Below, in pieces: positions 17,433-25,089 of a stretch of DNA of 38,842 nt; within the stretch, counting starts at the first letter, position 1; every line of letters begins with the position of its first letter. The DNA lies in contig JACJKV010000025.1 of assembly GCA_016901755.1 (NCBI GenBank), positions 1 through 38,842 of the forward strand, given 5' to 3'. The stretch comes from Thomasclavelia spiroformis (GTDB lineage Bacteria > Bacillota_I > Bacilli_A > Erysipelotrichales > Coprobacillaceae). The notes below the pieces were generated by a model. The model worked only from the letters and a program-made list of their open reading frames with translations. It ran no database searches and was not told the DNA's origin. The position numbers and the translations under genes are program-made.

Positions 17433-17462
17433 TTTTGTATGAATTATAAAAATATAACAAAA

Positions 17463-17577
17463 AATCTCTTCTTTCATCCAGACTTTACTGTTGCTACTGG
17501 AATTTCACCAGTTCAGCTCTATTAAAGAGGTCGCGGAGTTTACCGCCAGTCGAGAATTTCACTCTGCCCCGAAGATT
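17463..17577 (-). ncRNA. FMN riboswitch (RFN element)
   Basis: On the minus strand the conserved RFN blocks appear in order: ATCTTCGGGGCAG, the core GACTGGCGGTAAACTCCGCG in shorter form, GAACTGGTGAAATTCCAG, and the closing AAGTCTGGATGAAAGAAGA. The terminal stem ATCTTC/GAAGA closes. It binds FMN and controls ribU and the flavoprotein gene downstream. Confidence 0.97.
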
Positions 17578-17593
17578 TATTCTATGCAATATT

Positions 17594-17622
17594 ATTATAT
17601 GGCTATATCAAAGTTTTGTAAA
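17594..17622 (-). promoter_or_regulatory. promoter of the FMN riboswitch-ribU operon
   Basis: On the minus strand TTTACA (17617-17622), a 17-base spacer, and a perfect TATAAT (17594-17599), 17 bases before the aptamer. Confidence 0.8.
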
Positions 17623-17802
17623 GGAAAATGAAAAGATGTCAAAACGAAAATTGATTTCCTTTTGTATTTCAATTCTTTTTAGTCATCTTAAATGTGTCTG
17701 GAATCTCTATGCTTCTCTGTTTTTTATTTCAGTAGCAAGGATAATAGAAATATAGTTAGTATTTTCATGACATTGTATTGTTGTTACCATATCTTGATTA
17801 TA
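17623..17802. other. intergenic DNA with no recognised gene
   Basis: AT-rich stretch between the ribU promoter and the MATE terminator. The longest reading I can make is a 27-codon minus-strand frame starting near 17784, without a good ribosome-binding site. It could be gene debris, but I cannot assign it. Confidence 0.4.
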
Positions 17803-17850
17803 TAAAAAAGACATTGCAATCAGTATTATGCTGAAAGCATTGTCTTTTTT
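17803..17850 (-). terminator. terminator of the cytidylate kinase-like/MATE operon
   Basis: Stem GACATTGC with GCATTGTC (one central mismatch) and an inner TCAG/CTGA stem. A- and T-runs flank both sides, giving a T run on the minus strand. Confidence 0.75.
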
Positions 17851-17871
17851 CATGATCTTCGCTAATATTCT

Positions 17872-19233
17872 TTAAACGAGCAGTTCTTTTTTTACTTTTC
17901 TAAAGAAGAATAACGCACATAAAGCTGAAAATATTTCTGCAATTGGGAAGGCGAACCAAACCAGATTGACATTACCAAATAATGATAAGATAAAGGCTAC
18001 AGGCAATAAGACGATCAGTTGTCTAACCAAAGAGATGATCAGACTGTATGTACCTTTTGAAACTGCCTGAAATACTGCAGAGCAGACAATTCCAAAACCA
18101 GCGAAAATAAAATGAATGGCAATAATTCTTAATGCTGGAACACCTAGTGACAGCATATGGTCACTGGCATTGAAAAATGAAAATAATACCTGTGGAATCG
18201 TTTCAAAAACGATGATACCAATAATCATCATCATTGTCGCATAAATCATCGCTAATTTGATAACTTTCATCATACGATCTTTGTATTTCGCCCCGTAGTT
18301 ATATGATACGATTGGAATGAGACCATTATTTAATCCAAATACCGGCATAAAGAAGAAGCTTTGCAGTTTAAAATAAACCCCAAAGACTGCCGTAGCTGTT
18401 GTTGAGAAACTGATCAGAATGATATTCATTCCATAAGTCATGACAGAGCCAATTGACTGCATAATAATTGATGGTATTGAAATCGCATATATTCTTTTGA
18501 TAACAAACCATTCTGGTTTAAAATGTTTTAATGAAAAGTGAATATCGGGATTATGTCTGACATTGATATAGATTCCAAGCAGACAGGCAATGATCTGTCC
18601 CATGACTGTTGCCAGTGCTGCTCCGGCAACGCCCATTTTTGGTAATCCAAAGTAACCAAAAATAAAGATAGGATCAAAAATAATATTTATGATAGCCCCT
18701 AAACCTTGTGTAATCATTGTCTGCACAGTTCTTCCTGTCGCCTGCAGCAGTCTTTCAAAAGTGAACTGACCAAATAAACCAAAGGATAAACCTACGACAA
18801 TCGTAAAATACTGAATACCAAGTTTAAGTATGTCAGCATCTTTTGTTTGAACGGAAAAAAAGAATTTTCCACATGTTAAACCAATGATAGCGAAAATAAT
18901 AGACATCGTAATCCAAATCACGATTGCGTGATTAGCAACGCTATTGGCATGTTCCTGATTTTTTTCTCCCAGACTTCTTGCTAACAGGGCGTTAACCCCG
19001 ACAGCGGTACCACCTGCAAATGCGATTAGCAGGTTTTGTGCTGGGAAAGCAAGTGAAACAGCGGTCAAAGCATTTTCACTAATCTGGGCAACGAAAATAC
19101 TGTCAACTATATTATAACAAGCCTGTACCAGCATCGAGATGATGATTGGTAATGACATAGTAATTAATAGTTTATTGACAGGCATGGTGCCCATTTTATT
19201 TTCTTCTGGCTGGGATTCTATTCTTCCGTCCAT
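17872..19233 (-). CDS. MATE family multidrug/metabolite exporter
   Basis: A 453-residue protein with about 12 membrane segments in two related halves and MATE hallmarks such as PIIISMLVQACYNIVDSIFV near the start and MTQGLGAIINIIFDPIFIFGYFG mid-protein (given here in part). MATE proteins export drugs or metabolites using Na+ or H+. The start at 19233 has AGGAGGG upstream. Its first 16 bases overlap the end of the cytidylate kinase-like gene, implying translational coupling. The substrate cannot be read from sequence. Confidence 0.92.
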   Translation of the reverse strand: MDGRIESQPEENKMGTMPVNKLLITMSLPIIISMLVQACYNIVDSIFVAQISENALTAVSLAFPAQNLLIAFAGGTAVGVNALLARSLGEKNQEHANSVANHAIVIWITMSIIFAIIGLTCGKFFFSVQTKDADILKLGIQYFTIVVGLSFGLFGQFTFERLLQATGRTVQTMITQGLGAIINIIFDPIFIFGYFGLPKMGVAGAALATVMGQIIACLLGIYINVRHNPDIHFSLKHFKPEWFVIKRIYAISIPSIIMQSIGSVMTYGMNIILISFSTTATAVFGVYFKLQSFFFMPVFGLNNGLIPIVSYNYGAKYKDRMMKVIKLAMIYATMMMIIGIIVFETIPQVLFSFFNASDHMLSLGVPALRIIAIHFIFAGFGIVCSAVFQAVSKGTYSLIISLVRQLIVLLPVAFILSLFGNVNLVWFAFPIAEIFSALCALFFFRKVKKELLV

Positions 19234-19817
19234 AGATTCCCTCCTTTATAAACTTCGGCGATTAATGAAGCAATTTCATCCATCCCCATATCACTGTTAA
19301 TACACAGATCATAGTCTTTAACGTTTGCCCATGTATTAGTGGTGTAATAATTATAGTAATTTTTACGTTGTTTATCTCTTTTCATGACGTATTTTTTTGT
19401 ATTATCATGCTGTTCCTTGTAATCTTCTTCCACACGTCTGATACGTGACTGTAATGGAGCATGTACAAATACTCTTAGTACATTAGGATGTTCTTCTAAA
19501 ATGTAGTTTGCACATCCATTTACGATGATACAGTCTTCTTTAGTTGCTAGATTTTTAATGATTTTGGCTTGTGTAGCGTAAACCTGATCGTTGATTGGCA
19601 ATACTAAAGGTCCTGTATTTAAAGAATAAGCAAAGCTAGATGTTTTTTCCTGTGCAGCTTTTCGAATCGTGTCGATGTCAATTCCAAGCTGTCTGGCACA
19701 TTCATCAATTAACTCATTATCATAAAATGCTATATTCAGTTTTTCCGCAACCTTTTTAGCAATCAGTCGACCACCAGATCCATATTCTCTAGTAATTGTT
19801 ATTATTTTATGTGTCAT
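19218..19817 (-). CDS. cytidylate kinase-like family protein
   Basis: A 199-residue P-loop protein of the cytidylate kinase-like family (PF13189). It has TREYGSGGRLIAKKVAEKL at the N-terminus, a loop related to but not identical with the canonical GxxGxGKS, and a lid with R/K-rich RIRRVEEDY and KRDKQRKNYYNYY. It is distinct from true Cmk, which acts on CMP in nucleotide metabolism. The start at 19817 has AGGAGG upstream. It is the first gene of a two-gene unit with the MATE exporter. Its substrate is unknown. Confidence 0.88.
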   Translation of the reverse strand: MTHKIITITREYGSGGRLIAKKVAEKLNIAFYDNELIDECARQLGIDIDTIRKAAQEKTSSFAYSLNTGPLVLPINDQVYATQAKIIKNLATKEDCIIVNGCANYILEEHPNVLRVFVHAPLQSRIRRVEEDYKEQHDNTKKYVMKRDKQRKNYYNYYTTNTWANVKDYDLCINSDMGMDEIASLIAEVYKGGNLWTEE

Positions 19818-19839
19818 AAAACATACCTCCTATATATAA

Positions 19840-19876
19840 TATATGATATCACAATTTTATTTTATATGATATCACA
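19840..19876. repeat. tandem 14-bp operator-like repeat
   Basis: TATATGATATCACA occurs at 19840-19853 and again at 19863-19876, a period of 23 bases. Each copy is centred on the palindrome TGATATCA. It lies in the divergent gap between the kinase-like/MATE unit and the amylase gene, next to a candidate minus-strand -10 (TATAAA). Confidence 0.65.
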
Positions 19877-19903
19877 TTTTGTTATAACACAAGGTAAGAA
19901 GAT

Positions 19904-19911
19904 GCTATAAT
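19904..19911 (+). promoter_or_regulatory. extended -10 promoter of the amylase gene
   Basis: The string TGCTATAAT (19903-19911) is an extended -10. No good -35 is seen. GGAGG at 19920-19924 gives a very short leader before ATG 19930. Confidence 0.65.
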
Positions 19912-19929
19912 ATAGTATAGGAGGTTATT

Positions 19930-21231
19930 ATGTGGTATAAAGAAAATGTATTTTATCAGGTTTATACGTTAAACTTTTGTGGAGCGCCAAAACACAATGA
20001 TGGAATCATTGAACATCGCATATTAAGAATTAATGACTTTATTGATTACTACAAAGATTTAGGCATTAAGGCAATTTATTTTAACCCGATTTTTTCTAGT
20101 GACAGTCATGGTTATGATACACGAGATTATCGAAGACTCGATGAACGTCTTGGAACTAATGAAGATTTTGAACTGGTAGCAAAGAATCTTCATGATCATG
20201 GAATCAAGATTGTTCTTGATGGTGTTTTTAATCATGTGGGGCGTGGCTTTTTTGCTTTTGAAGATGTCAAACTTCATCAGCAAAACAGTTATTATAAAGA
20301 TTGGTTTTTGATTGATTTTAATGGAAATTCAAATTATAATGATGGATTTTACTATGAAGGATGGGAAGGACATTATGAGCTGGTTAAATTAAATCTTGAT
20401 AATCCAGAAGTGCAGCAGTATCTGTTTGATTCAGTGACATTATGGATCAGACAGTTTGACATTGATGGTATTCGTCTCGATGTTGCCTACAGTTTACCAC
20501 GATGGTTTATGGCAAAACTGAAAGCTCATTGTGAAAATCTGAAAAAAGATTTCTTCCTGGTAGGAGAAGTAATGGGTGATAATGCTGGATATATGTTTAG
20601 TGAAGCTCATTTGGACAGCATAACTGATTATCCAGGATTTAAAGGATTGTGGTCATCATTCAATACTATGAATATGTTTGAACTGGCCCATACCCTTAAA
20701 CGAAATTATGGTGAAATGTACAAAGGCAAAGATTTATTAACCTTTGTTGATAATCATGATGTTGAACGTATTGCTTCTAAACTGGATGATCCCGATAAAT
20801 TGCCTTTGATTTATGGTTTGCTGCTGGCATTGCCAGGAATTCCTTGTATTTATTATGGCAGTGAATGGGGCGCAACCGGGAAGAAAGAACCAGGGAGTGA
20901 TGATTCATTACGTCCTGAATATACAGAACCTCATCCTAATGAATTAACCAATCATATCAAAAAGCTTATTTCTTTGCGAAACAGCTACTTATCATTACAG
21001 CAAGGTGATTATCAGGAATTGGCGCTGACAAACAAACAATTTGTATTTGAAAGAACTTATCAGGATGAACGTATCATCGTTGCTTTGAATTTGGATAATG
21101 ACGATTATTATTTACACTTTAACGCTCGAGCTGGAAGAGCAATAGAGTTAATCAGGGATAAAGAACATGATTTCGGTGGTGGCAGCAAATTACCGCCAAA
21201 ATCAATTCAATACTGGTTAATAAATGACTAA
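19930..21231 (+). CDS. GH13 alpha-amylase family enzyme, cytoplasmic
   Basis: A 433-residue (beta/alpha)8 glycoside hydrolase. GH13 regions are clear: DGVFNHVG (97-104), GIRLDVAY with nucleophile Asp184, VGEVMG with acid/base Glu213, and FVDNHD with Asp277. It has no signal peptide, so it should act inside the cell on imported maltodextrins or on glycogen-like chains. It starts almost directly in the TIM barrel and lacks the extra N-terminal domain of neopullulanases; the C-terminal beta domain is short. Specificity is not clear. It is a single-gene unit with its own promoter and a shared terminator. Confidence 0.92.
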   Translation: MWYKENVFYQVYTLNFCGAPKHNDGIIEHRILRINDFIDYYKDLGIKAIYFNPIFSSDSHGYDTRDYRRLDERLGTNEDFELVAKNLHDHGIKIVLDGVFNHVGRGFFAFEDVKLHQQNSYYKDWFLIDFNGNSNYNDGFYYEGWEGHYELVKLNLDNPEVQQYLFDSVTLWIRQFDIDGIRLDVAYSLPRWFMAKLKAHCENLKKDFFLVGEVMGDNAGYMFSEAHLDSITDYPGFKGLWSSFNTMNMFELAHTLKRNYGEMYKGKDLLTFVDNHDVERIASKLDDPDKLPLIYGLLLALPGIPCIYYGSEWGATGKKEPGSDDSLRPEYTEPHPNELTNHIKKLISLRNSYLSLQQGDYQELALTNKQFVFERTYQDERIIVALNLDNDDYYLHFNARAGRAIELIRDKEHDFGGGSKLPPKSIQYWLIND

Positions 21232-21247
21232 ATTAAATAACATAATA

Positions 21248-21271
21248 AAAAGGTCACGTTTGTGACCTTTT
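21248..21271. terminator. bidirectional terminator between amylase and peptide deformylase genes
   Basis: Perfect 10-bp stem AAAAGGTCAC with GTGACCTTTT, loop GTTT, serving both convergent genes. Confidence 0.88.
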
Positions 21272-21273
21272 GA

Positions 21274-21843
21274 CTATTCAATGATCATTGCATTTTCAAT
21301 AGGTACCATTGGATAGTCTTTATTGATGTGATCATAGAAAAGAACACCATCAAAATGATCTAATTCATGTTGAATGCAAATAGCCAAAAATCCTCTGGCA
21401 ACGATTTTTACGTTTTGGTCAGTAAGAGCATCGTAGCCTTCAACAGTTACTTTGGCATGTCTAGGAACATATCCTTGAACGTCCTCTAATACAGATAAGC
21501 AGGCTTCTCCTGTTTTCAGATAAGATTGTTTAGCTGTATAAGACACTATTTTTGGATTAGCTAAGGCATAATCTGTTGATTTTACAACATTTCCATCTTC
21601 ATCATAATCCAAAACATGAATAGCACACATTCTTTTAGGAATTCCTAGCTGAATTGCTGCAATGCCAACTGCAGGACGCAAATCGTATTTTTCAGCTTTT
21701 TCTTCATCCTGACTGGCAACTAAAAACTCATGCATTTGCATCAGTAAATCATGATCTTCTTTTGATAAAGGCAGTTGGACTTCTTTTGAAACTGTTCTGA
21801 TCAATTCATTTGTATCATCAATTATATCTTTCATTAATAACAT
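21274..21843 (-). CDS. def: peptide deformylase
   Basis: A 189-residue type II peptide deformylase, which removes the formyl group from new proteins. Motif 1 reads VGIAAIQLG, motif 2 EACLS with metal ligand Cys115 (usually EGCLS), and motif 3 QHELDH with ligands His159 and His163 and catalytic Glu160. The region DYDEDGNVV is a Gram-positive-type insert. ATG 21843 is chosen because the in-frame GTG nine bases upstream is part of the GAGGTGA ribosome-binding site. An inverted repeat that includes that site lies upstream. Confidence 0.95.
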   Translation of the reverse strand: MLLMKDIIDDTNELIRTVSKEVQLPLSKEDHDLLMQMHEFLVASQDEEKAEKYDLRPAVGIAAIQLGIPKRMCAIHVLDYDEDGNVVKSTDYALANPKIVSYTAKQSYLKTGEACLSVLEDVQGYVPRHAKVTVEGYDALTDQNVKIVARGFLAICIQHELDHFDGVLFYDHINKDYPMVPIENAMIIE

Positions 21844-21848
21844 ATCAA

Positions 21849-21887
21849 TCACCTCATACGTGCATATTATAGCACATTTTGAGGTGA
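21849..21887 (-). promoter_or_regulatory. inverted repeat around the deformylase promoter, including its ribosome-binding site
   Basis: Arms TCACCTCA (21849-21856) and TGAGGTGA (21880-21887) are exact complements, with a second inner pair GTGC (21860-21863) and GCAC (21872-21875). The centre holds ATTATA, which is TATAAT on the minus strand within the extended -10 string TGCTATAAT. The ribosome-binding site GAGGTGA lies in the arm nearest the start codon. Confidence 0.65.
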
Positions 21888-21896
21888 TTTGAACAA

Positions 21897-22097
21897 TTAT
21901 GGTCTAATTCTTGAGTTACCACAAATGATTAATAATAAGAAAACAACTAAAACAATGGCAAACCAGCTACATCCGGTATTATATCCAAATGTATTGTTAC
22001 ATGGTGTAAATGATAAAGAATTGTATCCACAACCATTGCAACCACTGCAACCAAAAGGATTAGTTACACAGCTGTTACAGCTACATCCACAGTTCAT
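21897..22097 (-). CDS. Cys-rich single-pass membrane peptide (YjcZ-like tail)
   Basis: A 66-residue protein. The first 43 residues hold nine cysteines in CGC, CxxC and GCSGCNGCG patterns with Asn and Gly. A hydrophobic segment (about 44-59, FAIVLVVFLLLIIC) follows, then a short basic tail. The membrane part resembles the YjcZ/sporulation-associated small proteins of Bacillaceae, but the Cys-rich head is not typical of them. The start at 22097 has AAGGAGGG upstream. Function unknown; metal binding or disulfide cross-linking is possible. It lies upstream of, and on the same strand as, the deformylase gene. Confidence 0.7.
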   Translation of the reverse strand: MNCGCSCNSCVTNPFGCSGCNGCGYNSLSFTPCNNTFGYNTGCSWFAIVLVVFLLLIICGNSRIRP

Positions 22098-22190
22098 ATC
22101 TTTTCCCTCCTTCTAGTATACAATATTCTGATGTTTTATTTTTGTAGGGGGTATTTGTCATATTTCGTTTCCTTTTTTAGAGTTTTAAGT

Positions 22191-22196
22191 TATAAT
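22191..22196 (+). promoter_or_regulatory. -10 element before the UPF0223/ftsW unit
   Basis: Perfect TATAAT 23 bases before ATG 22220, with GAGGTG between. No convincing -35 is visible. Confidence 0.45.
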
Positions 22197-22219
22197 ATCT
22201 TTCGAAATGAGGTGTAAAT

Positions 22220-22480
22220 ATGGACTATAATTATCCATTGGATTATACATGGTCAACACAGGATATTATTGATGTTATGTCATTATATAATGCTGTTGAA
22301 CAGGCTTATGAACAGGGAATAAGTAAAGATGATTTTCTTAAGGCATATCGCCAGTTTAAAAAAGTAGTTGGAACAAAAAGTGAAGAAAAACAGATAGATA
22401 GAGATTTTGCAAAAGTTTCTGGTTATTCGATCTATAAAGTTTTTGAAGCAAGTCAGAAACAGGAATGGATCAAGCTGTAA
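22220..22480 (+). CDS. UPF0223 family protein (YktA-like)
   Basis: An 86-residue protein that matches Bacillus YktA-type UPF0223 proteins from end to end: opening NYPLDYTWSTQDIIDVM, middle YEQGISKDDFLKAYRQFK, and SGYSIYKVF near the end. The fold is helical and the function unknown. GAGGTG precedes ATG 22220. Its TAA overlaps the ATG of the next gene (TAATG), so the two are translationally coupled. Confidence 0.88.
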   Translation: MDYNYPLDYTWSTQDIIDVMSLYNAVEQAYEQGISKDDFLKAYRQFKKVVGTKSEEKQIDRDFAKVSGYSIYKVFEASQKQEWIKL

Positions 22481-23691
22481 TGATGCAAAAATTAAAGGTT
22501 TTCTTTAGAAAAAAAGGATCGGATAAACCTATTTTTATTTCAGTTATCATTTTATTGTGTTTTGGTATTATAATGATAGGATCAGCATCAGTTGGAGCTG
22601 TTCCCTCAAACAGTAATATCTATGCAATCAAAAACATGATAACGCAGACTATCTATGCCTGTGGTGGGCTGATAATAATGATGATCTTGACTAAGTTGTT
22701 TCAGACAAAAATTATTAATTATCGCTTTTCTATGATATTATTTGTGATTGGTATTATTTCAATGTGCCTTTGTGTATTTTGGACTACAAAAGGATCACAT
22801 GCGTGGATTCATATTGGACCCTTTACCGTTCAGCCAGCGGAATTTATGAAAGTTTTCATGATCTTGATTTTAGGTTATATGTTCACTGAAACAGATTCTG
22901 CTTACGTGGTCAAGGGACGTTTCCGTACGGCGGAATTAAAATCTAAATTTTACAAAGATAAGCTTTTAAAATGTGTTGGCTTACCTGTATTGCTGATTTT
23001 AATTGCTTTTGCAGTTGGAGTGCTGGTTCAAAAGGATTTAGGGACTTCGATTATTTTGGCATGTATCTGTTTTATCTGTTTTATGTCAACACCGAGAAAT
23101 TATTATAAAAAGTATAAGAAGATTGTTTGGATCATTATTGTGATTGCTGTAATTTTAATGTTTTTATTGATTAGTGTTGTTTTACAGGGTTATCAGTTAG
23201 CTCGTATTGCTTCATGGCTTAAGCCTATCGAAAATATATATGGCAGTTCGTGGCAGCTGATCAATTCATTGATTGCTTTTGCTGGAGGCGGACTGTTTGG
23301 TCGTGGACCAGGCAATTCTATTCAGAAGTTTGATTACATTCCTGAAGCACACAATGATTTTATTGGCGCTATCATTTATGAGGAATTAGGAATTTTTGGT
23401 TTAGCGCTAATCGTTATTCCTACTGCAGTCATTATTTTTAGACTGTTAAAATATGCAGATAAGATTGAGGATAATAAATCAAGAGTTATCTTAATAGGAA
23501 TTTCTTCTTATTTTATGTTGCATCTTTTTATTAATCTTGGTGGAGTATCAGGTTTGATTCCAATGACAGGAGTTCCAATTTTGCTGATTTCATCAGGAGG
23601 ATCTTCAACTGTAGCAGCGTTGATGGCAATTGGGATTGCACAGGCTATTATTTCAAAATATAATAAAAGCCAAATAGACACCAATCAATAG
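22480..23691 (+). CDS. ftsW: FtsW/RodA/SpoVE family peptidoglycan glycosyltransferase
   Basis: A 403-residue SEDS protein with about ten membrane segments. Family motifs are HIGPFTVQPAEFMKVFMI, the catalytic-Asp loop EAHNDFIGAIIYEELGIFG, and GLIPMTGVPILLISSGGSS. SEDS proteins polymerise lipid II. I call it FtsW-like because the gene neighbourhood (ylbDEF-rsmD-coaD) matches the Bacillus ftsW region, but RodA cannot be excluded. ATG 22480 forms TAATG with the previous stop; an in-frame ATG at 22465 directly abuts AGGA and is less likely. The unusual charged insert around residues 130-145 lies in a loop. Confidence 0.85.
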   Translation: MMQKLKVFFRKKGSDKPIFISVIILLCFGIIMIGSASVGAVPSNSNIYAIKNMITQTIYACGGLIIMMILTKLFQTKIINYRFSMILFVIGIISMCLCVFWTTKGSHAWIHIGPFTVQPAEFMKVFMILILGYMFTETDSAYVVKGRFRTAELKSKFYKDKLLKCVGLPVLLILIAFAVGVLVQKDLGTSIILACICFICFMSTPRNYYKKYKKIVWIIIVIAVILMFLLISVVLQGYQLARIASWLKPIENIYGSSWQLINSLIAFAGGGLFGRGPGNSIQKFDYIPEAHNDFIGAIIYEELGIFGLALIVIPTAVIIFRLLKYADKIEDNKSRVILIGISSYFMLHLFINLGGVSGLIPMTGVPILLISSGGSSTVAALMAIGIAQAIISKYNKSQIDTNQ

Positions 23692-23721
23692 ATTTGTGCA
23701 TAAATTATACCAGGTGACTTT

Positions 23722-24018
23722 ATGGATAATTTAAATGAATTTAAAGCTTTTTTAAAAACTGTTCCTAGTATTAAAAAGGATGTTATTGCCAAGAAGTATA
23801 CTTGGCAGCAGATTTATGAAATTTATACAATATATGGGGAAGATGATGATTTCTTTAAACCGTATAAAGCGACACATTCATTAGATGTTAATGATGTTTT
23901 GGAGATTATCAAAAATGTAGACCTGGATACTTTATCTTCATCGTTACAGTCAATTGAAAAAATTCTCAATATTGTATCGACTTTGCTGGTTAAGAATAAA
24001 GATGATAAATGGTCATGA
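23722..24018 (+). CDS. ylbD: YlbD family protein (putative coat protein)
   Basis: A 98-residue protein of the YlbD family (PF14071). The N-terminal NLNEFKAFLKTVPSIKKDV and the following TWQQIYEIYTIYGEDD are characteristic. Annotated as a spore coat protein in Bacillus, but the role is weakly supported. It starts at 23722 after CCAGGTGA, and its TGA overlaps the ylbE ATG. The order ylbD-ylbE-ylbF-rsmD-coaD matches Bacillus. Confidence 0.82.
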   Translation: MDNLNEFKAFLKTVPSIKKDVIAKKYTWQQIYEIYTIYGEDDDFFKPYKATHSLDVNDVLEIIKNVDLDTLSSSLQSIEKILNIVSTLLVKNKDDKWS

Positions 24019-24194
24019 ATCCAGAAGTCATAGAATATTTAAGAAATCATCCCCATTGGTATATTACTTTATCCAGATATCCTGAAAGCTATTATGATCT
24101 GGTTGCTGAAATAGAACGCCAGAATCATTCCAGTTTTGGGGATAAACTTGATAAGGTATCATTATTTATTCAAATGCTGGAGATGTTTAAATGA
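24015..24194 (+). CDS. ylbE: YlbE family protein
   Basis: A 59-residue protein with the YlbE signature YLRNHPHWYITLSRYPE near the start. Function unknown. ATG 24015 overlaps the ylbD stop as ATGA; an ATG at 24009 is an alternative. The 3' end again overlaps ylbF by ATGA. Confidence 0.8.
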   Translation: MNPEVIEYLRNHPHWYITLSRYPESYYDLVAEIERQNHSSFGDKLDKVSLFIQMLEMFK

Positions 24195-24538
24195 ACGAAG
24201 TGATTTATCAGTTAGTTGATGCTATCAAAGAAGATCAGCGTTATCTTGATTTTATTGAAGCATCAAAAACTTTGGAAATACAAACAGTACAAGATCTTTT
24301 GAGTGAGTATCAAAGTGCTTTAAGTGAACTGAATGATTTAAAACAGTTTGATGCTTACATAGATCTGACAGAGCAAAAAGAAAAGCTAAAAGAAATAAAA
24401 AAACAAATTGGAAGTAACGAGATTATACAGTTATATTATGAGAAATATTTTGCAGTCAATGAATTGCTTGACCATGTAACGAAACTGGTTTTTCAAAATA
24501 TCAGTGATTCATTAGACATGACAGGAATTCAATTATGA
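24191..24538 (+). CDS. ylbF: YlbF/YmcA family protein (RicF-like)
   Basis: A 115-residue all-helical protein, with a heptad-rich segment around 20-80. Position and fold match YlbF (RicF). In Bacillus, RicF with RicA and RicT forms a complex that affects RNase Y action, sporulation, competence and biofilm. Here the C-terminal cysteines that help bind an Fe-S cluster in Bacillus RicF are absent (no Cys in the protein). Overlaps of ATGA type join it to ylbE and rsmD. Confidence 0.8.
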   Translation: MNEVIYQLVDAIKEDQRYLDFIEASKTLEIQTVQDLLSEYQSALSELNDLKQFDAYIDLTEQKEKLKEIKKQIGSNEIIQLYYEKYFAVNELLDHVTKLVFQNISDSLDMTGIQL

Positions 24539-25086
24539 GAGTAATAGCGGGAATTTATGGGAAAAGACAATTGAAAACACCAAAGTCCCATTTGACGAGA
24601 CCAACTACTGATAAAAATAAAGAAAGTCTGTTTAATATGATTGGACCATATTTTGATGGCGGTGTTGTTCTTGATCTGTTTGCTGGCAGCGGTGGTTTAG
24701 GAATAGAGGCAATGTCTCGAGGATGTTCATATCTTTATTCGGTTGATCATCAGTTTGAGGCATTTAAGACAATTAAGGAAAATATAGCAGATTTAAAAAT
24801 CAGGGATGCAAAAGTGTTAAAAATGGATTATCGTAAGGCTCTGCAGTATTTTGCTGATCATGATATAGTTTTTGACTATGTTTTTTTAGATCCGCCATAT
24901 GGTAAATCATTAGTTGACGGCATTATAGCTTTTTTGGAGAAACATCATCTGCTTAATGATCAGGCTATAATTGTTGTTGAAGAATTGAAAGAAGTTTCAT
25001 TTAATCTTTCCCAACAAATGCAACTGATAAAAAGAAAAGAATATGGAATAACAGCATTTAATATATTCTGTTATCAAAAGGAGTAA
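24535..25086 (+). CDS. rsmD: 16S rRNA (guanine966-N2)-methyltransferase
   Basis: A 183-residue SAM-dependent methyltransferase. It begins MRVIAGIYGKRQLKTP, has the SAM motif VLDLFAGSGGLGIEAMSRG (about 45-63) and the catalytic DPPY (about 121-124). It methylates G966 of 16S rRNA. The start overlaps the ylbF stop. coaD follows after 3 bases, as in many bacteria. Confidence 0.95.
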   Translation: MRVIAGIYGKRQLKTPKSHLTRPTTDKNKESLFNMIGPYFDGGVVLDLFAGSGGLGIEAMSRGCSYLYSVDHQFEAFKTIKENIADLKIRDAKVLKMDYRKALQYFADHDIVFDYVFLDPPYGKSLVDGIIAFLEKHHLLNDQAIIVVEELKEVSFNLSQQMQLIKRKEYGITAFNIFCYQKE

Positions 25087-25089
25087 AAT

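Noticed and set aside
17700-17786. 27-codon minus-strand frame between ribU promoter and MATE terminator
   Set aside because: No good ribosome-binding site, no recognisable motif, and stops follow in quick succession; not supported as a gene.
21226-21243. 18-base exact repeat GACTAAATTAAATAACAT, also at 28188-28205
   Set aside because: Very AT-rich and low complexity. One copy overlaps the amylase stop and the other lies before the cold-shock gene; with this composition a chance match is likely and no shared role is apparent.
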